In this document: positions 49,160 through 50,101 of the stretch, piece after piece | Layout of the letters: each line of letters begins with the position of its first letter | Position numbering within the stretch: position 1 is the stretch's first letter | Translations under genes and position numbers: made by a program | NCBI GenBank assembly: GCA_902774215.1 | Contig: CACYHU010000032.1 | Location: 1-50,101 of the forward strand | DNA from: an uncultured Chloroflexota bacterium | Lineage (GTDB): Bacteria > Chloroflexota > Anaerolineae > Anaerolineales > Anaerolineaceae | Direction of reading: 5' to 3' | Length of the DNA stretch: 50,101 nt | Notes under the pieces: model-generated | What the model saw: only the letters and a program-made list of their open reading frames with translations | Told to the model about the DNA's origin: nothing | Database searches by the model: none

Positions 49160-49852
49160 TTATTCCAGTTCGATTTCTTTTCCGGCGGGAATGATCAGTT
49201 TTCCGGGAGCATCGAACAATTCAGCCCGTTCCGGGTCAAACAGCTGTCCCGGAGACATGTGATAGGGAATGCTGTTCCTCGCTTTGACAAGCTTTGCGCA
49301 TTCAACCGCCTCGTCCATGTCCATGTTAAATTTGCCGTCGCAGACAAAGAAAGCGTAATGGATGTCTCTTTCCGAAAGTTCGGACATCTGATCGGTCATG
49401 GAGGTGTCACCGGTGGCATATATGGAAATCCCGTCGGAAAGGGTTATCAGCCAGCCGACACAGACGTTGATGTCATGATTTTTATTGTTTCCTGCCTGGA
49501 CCGCTTCAACGGTGGCATATCCGAGGTCAAACTTCTTATACTCACCATCGACCAGGGCATCCGTGTTATAGATCACCTGACAGCCTTCCTTTTTGTTTTT
49601 GATCAGATCCACAGCACTGTGATCAGGATGACTGTGGGATACAAGGATCAGATCTGCCGGCAGGTCGTAGCCCTCTCCCGCATAGGGATCCACATAGATG
49701 ACCTTCCCTTCCTTTGTAATGATGCGGAGACTCCCGTGCCCCTGGTAAAGAAGTCTGGCCGCGGAGGGGTCGGTACCTTCTGCCGCTGCAGAAAGAAACA
49801 TACACAGTATCAAAAAGATTGAAAGAAGCAATGGTACATTTGTATTTTTCAT
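49160..49852 (-). CDS. Secreted metallo-beta-lactamase-fold protein (UlaG/UPF0173-like)
   Basis: A 230-residue protein with a signal peptide (hydrophobic 7-23, ending AAAEG). The fold's motifs are YQGHGSLRI, IYVDPYAG, LVSHSHPDHSAVD (HxHxDH zinc motif), NKNHDINVCVGWLI and IYATGDTSMTDQM, matching the UlaG/UPF0173 group of Zn-dependent hydrolases. Family members normally act in the cytoplasm, so the export signal is notable. It ends with YHMSPGQLFDPERAELF and PAGKEIELE. The substrate is unknown. It converges with the eCIS-core gene. Confidence 0.8.
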   Translation of the reverse strand: MKNTNVPLLLSIFLILCMFLSAAAEGTDPSAARLLYQGHGSLRIITKEGKVIYVDPYAGEGYDLPADLILVSHSHPDHSAVDLIKNKKEGCQVIYNTDALVDGEYKKFDLGYATVEAVQAGNNKNHDINVCVGWLITLSDGISIYATGDTSMTDQMSELSERDIHYAFFVCDGKFNMDMDEAVECAKLVKARNSIPYHMSPGQLFDPERAELFDAPGKLIIPAGKEIELE

Positions 49853-49890
49853 TATTTACCTCCTCAAGTGATCATCAATAAACTTAGGAC

Positions 49891-49995
49891 GTACCTGTTC
49901 GGGACCGGGTTACGCAGCACGGATGACCGATCCTTCGTTCGGACTTCGCCGCAGCAAAGTTGCCTGTCACCGTGTGCTCCGTTCTGAGCAGATAC
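49891..49995 (+). repeat. Hairpin repeat family 1, copy D
   Basis: GTACCTGTTCGGGACCGGGT... to ...CGTGTGCTCCGTTCTGAGCAGATAC, about 105 bp with terminal inverted repeats. Interior GCACGGATGACCGATCC faces TTGCCTGTCACCGTGTG. It is upstream of the secreted MBL gene, unlike copies A-C, which sit at gene 3' ends. Confidence 0.8.
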
Positions 49996-50045
49996 CTTAG
50001 GAAAACACTGATTATTGACTGTCTCGTATAAAATGAGTCGATGCA

Positions 50046-50085
50046 ACCTGTTCTGTTGACTCAAAATGAGTCAACGAAAACAGGT
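50046..50085. repeat. Long palindrome at the window edge
   Basis: ACCTGTT..GTTGACTCA and TGAGTCAAC..AACAGGT form an 18-bp-class stem around AAA. The motif TGAGTC/GACTCA also recurs at 50034-50039 and 50091-50096. It may be a terminal inverted repeat or binding site of something lying beyond the window end. Confidence 0.6.
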
Positions 50086-50101
50086 CACTTCGACTCAAAC
50101 T

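Noticed and set aside
49864..50064. Small minus-strand frame in repeat copy D, and a similar one at 12387-12620
   Set aside because: Both encode the same QNGAHGDR stretch only because they lie in the repeat; they are not genes.

Overview
The window looks like a chromosomal segment of a bacterium of the phylum Chloroflexota, most probably class Anaerolineae. The support is indirect. There is a lipoprotein with a Pro/Thr-rich linker and an NBR1-Ig-like domain, a DHH phosphoesterase fused to a tRNA nucleotidyltransferase, a giant surface protein ending in its own LPKTG motif and sortase domain, RNase J, and a type A RNase P RNA. No lipopolysaccharide or outer-membrane genes are visible. No tRNA, rRNA, CRISPR array, complete transposase or prophage was seen.

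Layout. 1-4 kb: minus-strand sugar-nucleotide and membrane glycosyltransferase genes and a secreted esterase. 4-8 kb: a secreted 5'-nucleotidase-family enzyme, purine nucleoside phosphorylase (deoD) and an Mrp-type P-loop protein, followed by repeat debris holding a broken DUF4143 ATPase tail. 8-12 kb: dnaJ-like, RNase J and a small unknown gene in one minus-strand operon, with a metallo-beta-lactamase-fold gene upstream. 12-17 kb: gmk, rhomboid protease and a class A PBP-like protein whose catalytic motifs have decayed, with fmdB divergent. 17-20 kb: an acyl carrier protein / MBOAT / SGNH surface O-acylation cassette with 4-base overlaps. 20-25 kb: an orphan BMP-family nucleoside-binding protein and the adhesin-sortase fusion. 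25-38 kb: a mostly minus-strand housekeeping block (asnS, lipoprotein, methyltransferase, CrtI-like oxidoreductase, slyD, epimerase, acyl-CoA synthetase, GNAT, DHH-CCA enzyme, YfcE-like phosphoesterase, GT2 glycosyltransferase, RNase P RNA). 38-43 kb: plsX, a NERD-like membrane protein and a large membrane-anchored clostripain-family peptidase. 43-47 kb: the mglBAC galactose/glucose ABC importer. 47-50 kb: an orphan eCIS-core (DUF4157) protein with a second HExxH domain, and a secreted metallo-beta-lactamase-fold protein.

How the parts fit. Several genes suggest use of external nucleotides: a secreted nucleotidase, a BMP-family binding protein, DeoD and Gmk. The deoD and gmk promoters also share a 19-bp near-palindrome. 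A second theme is surface biology: sortase fusion, O-acylation cassette, anchored C11 peptidase and pseudo-PBP. Intergenic DNA is unusually structured. I see four copies of a ~104-bp hairpin repeat, three copies of a second, larger repeat, and seven places with degenerate 7-bp periodic arrays, often as facing inverted arms.

The strongest candidates for something under-described are the LPKTG-sortase self-fusion with an upstream sigma-54-like promoter, the orphan eCIS-core protein with two HExxH motifs, the heptad arrays, and the pseudo-PBP in the gmk operon. All functional statements are read from sequence by eye; no database search was run.
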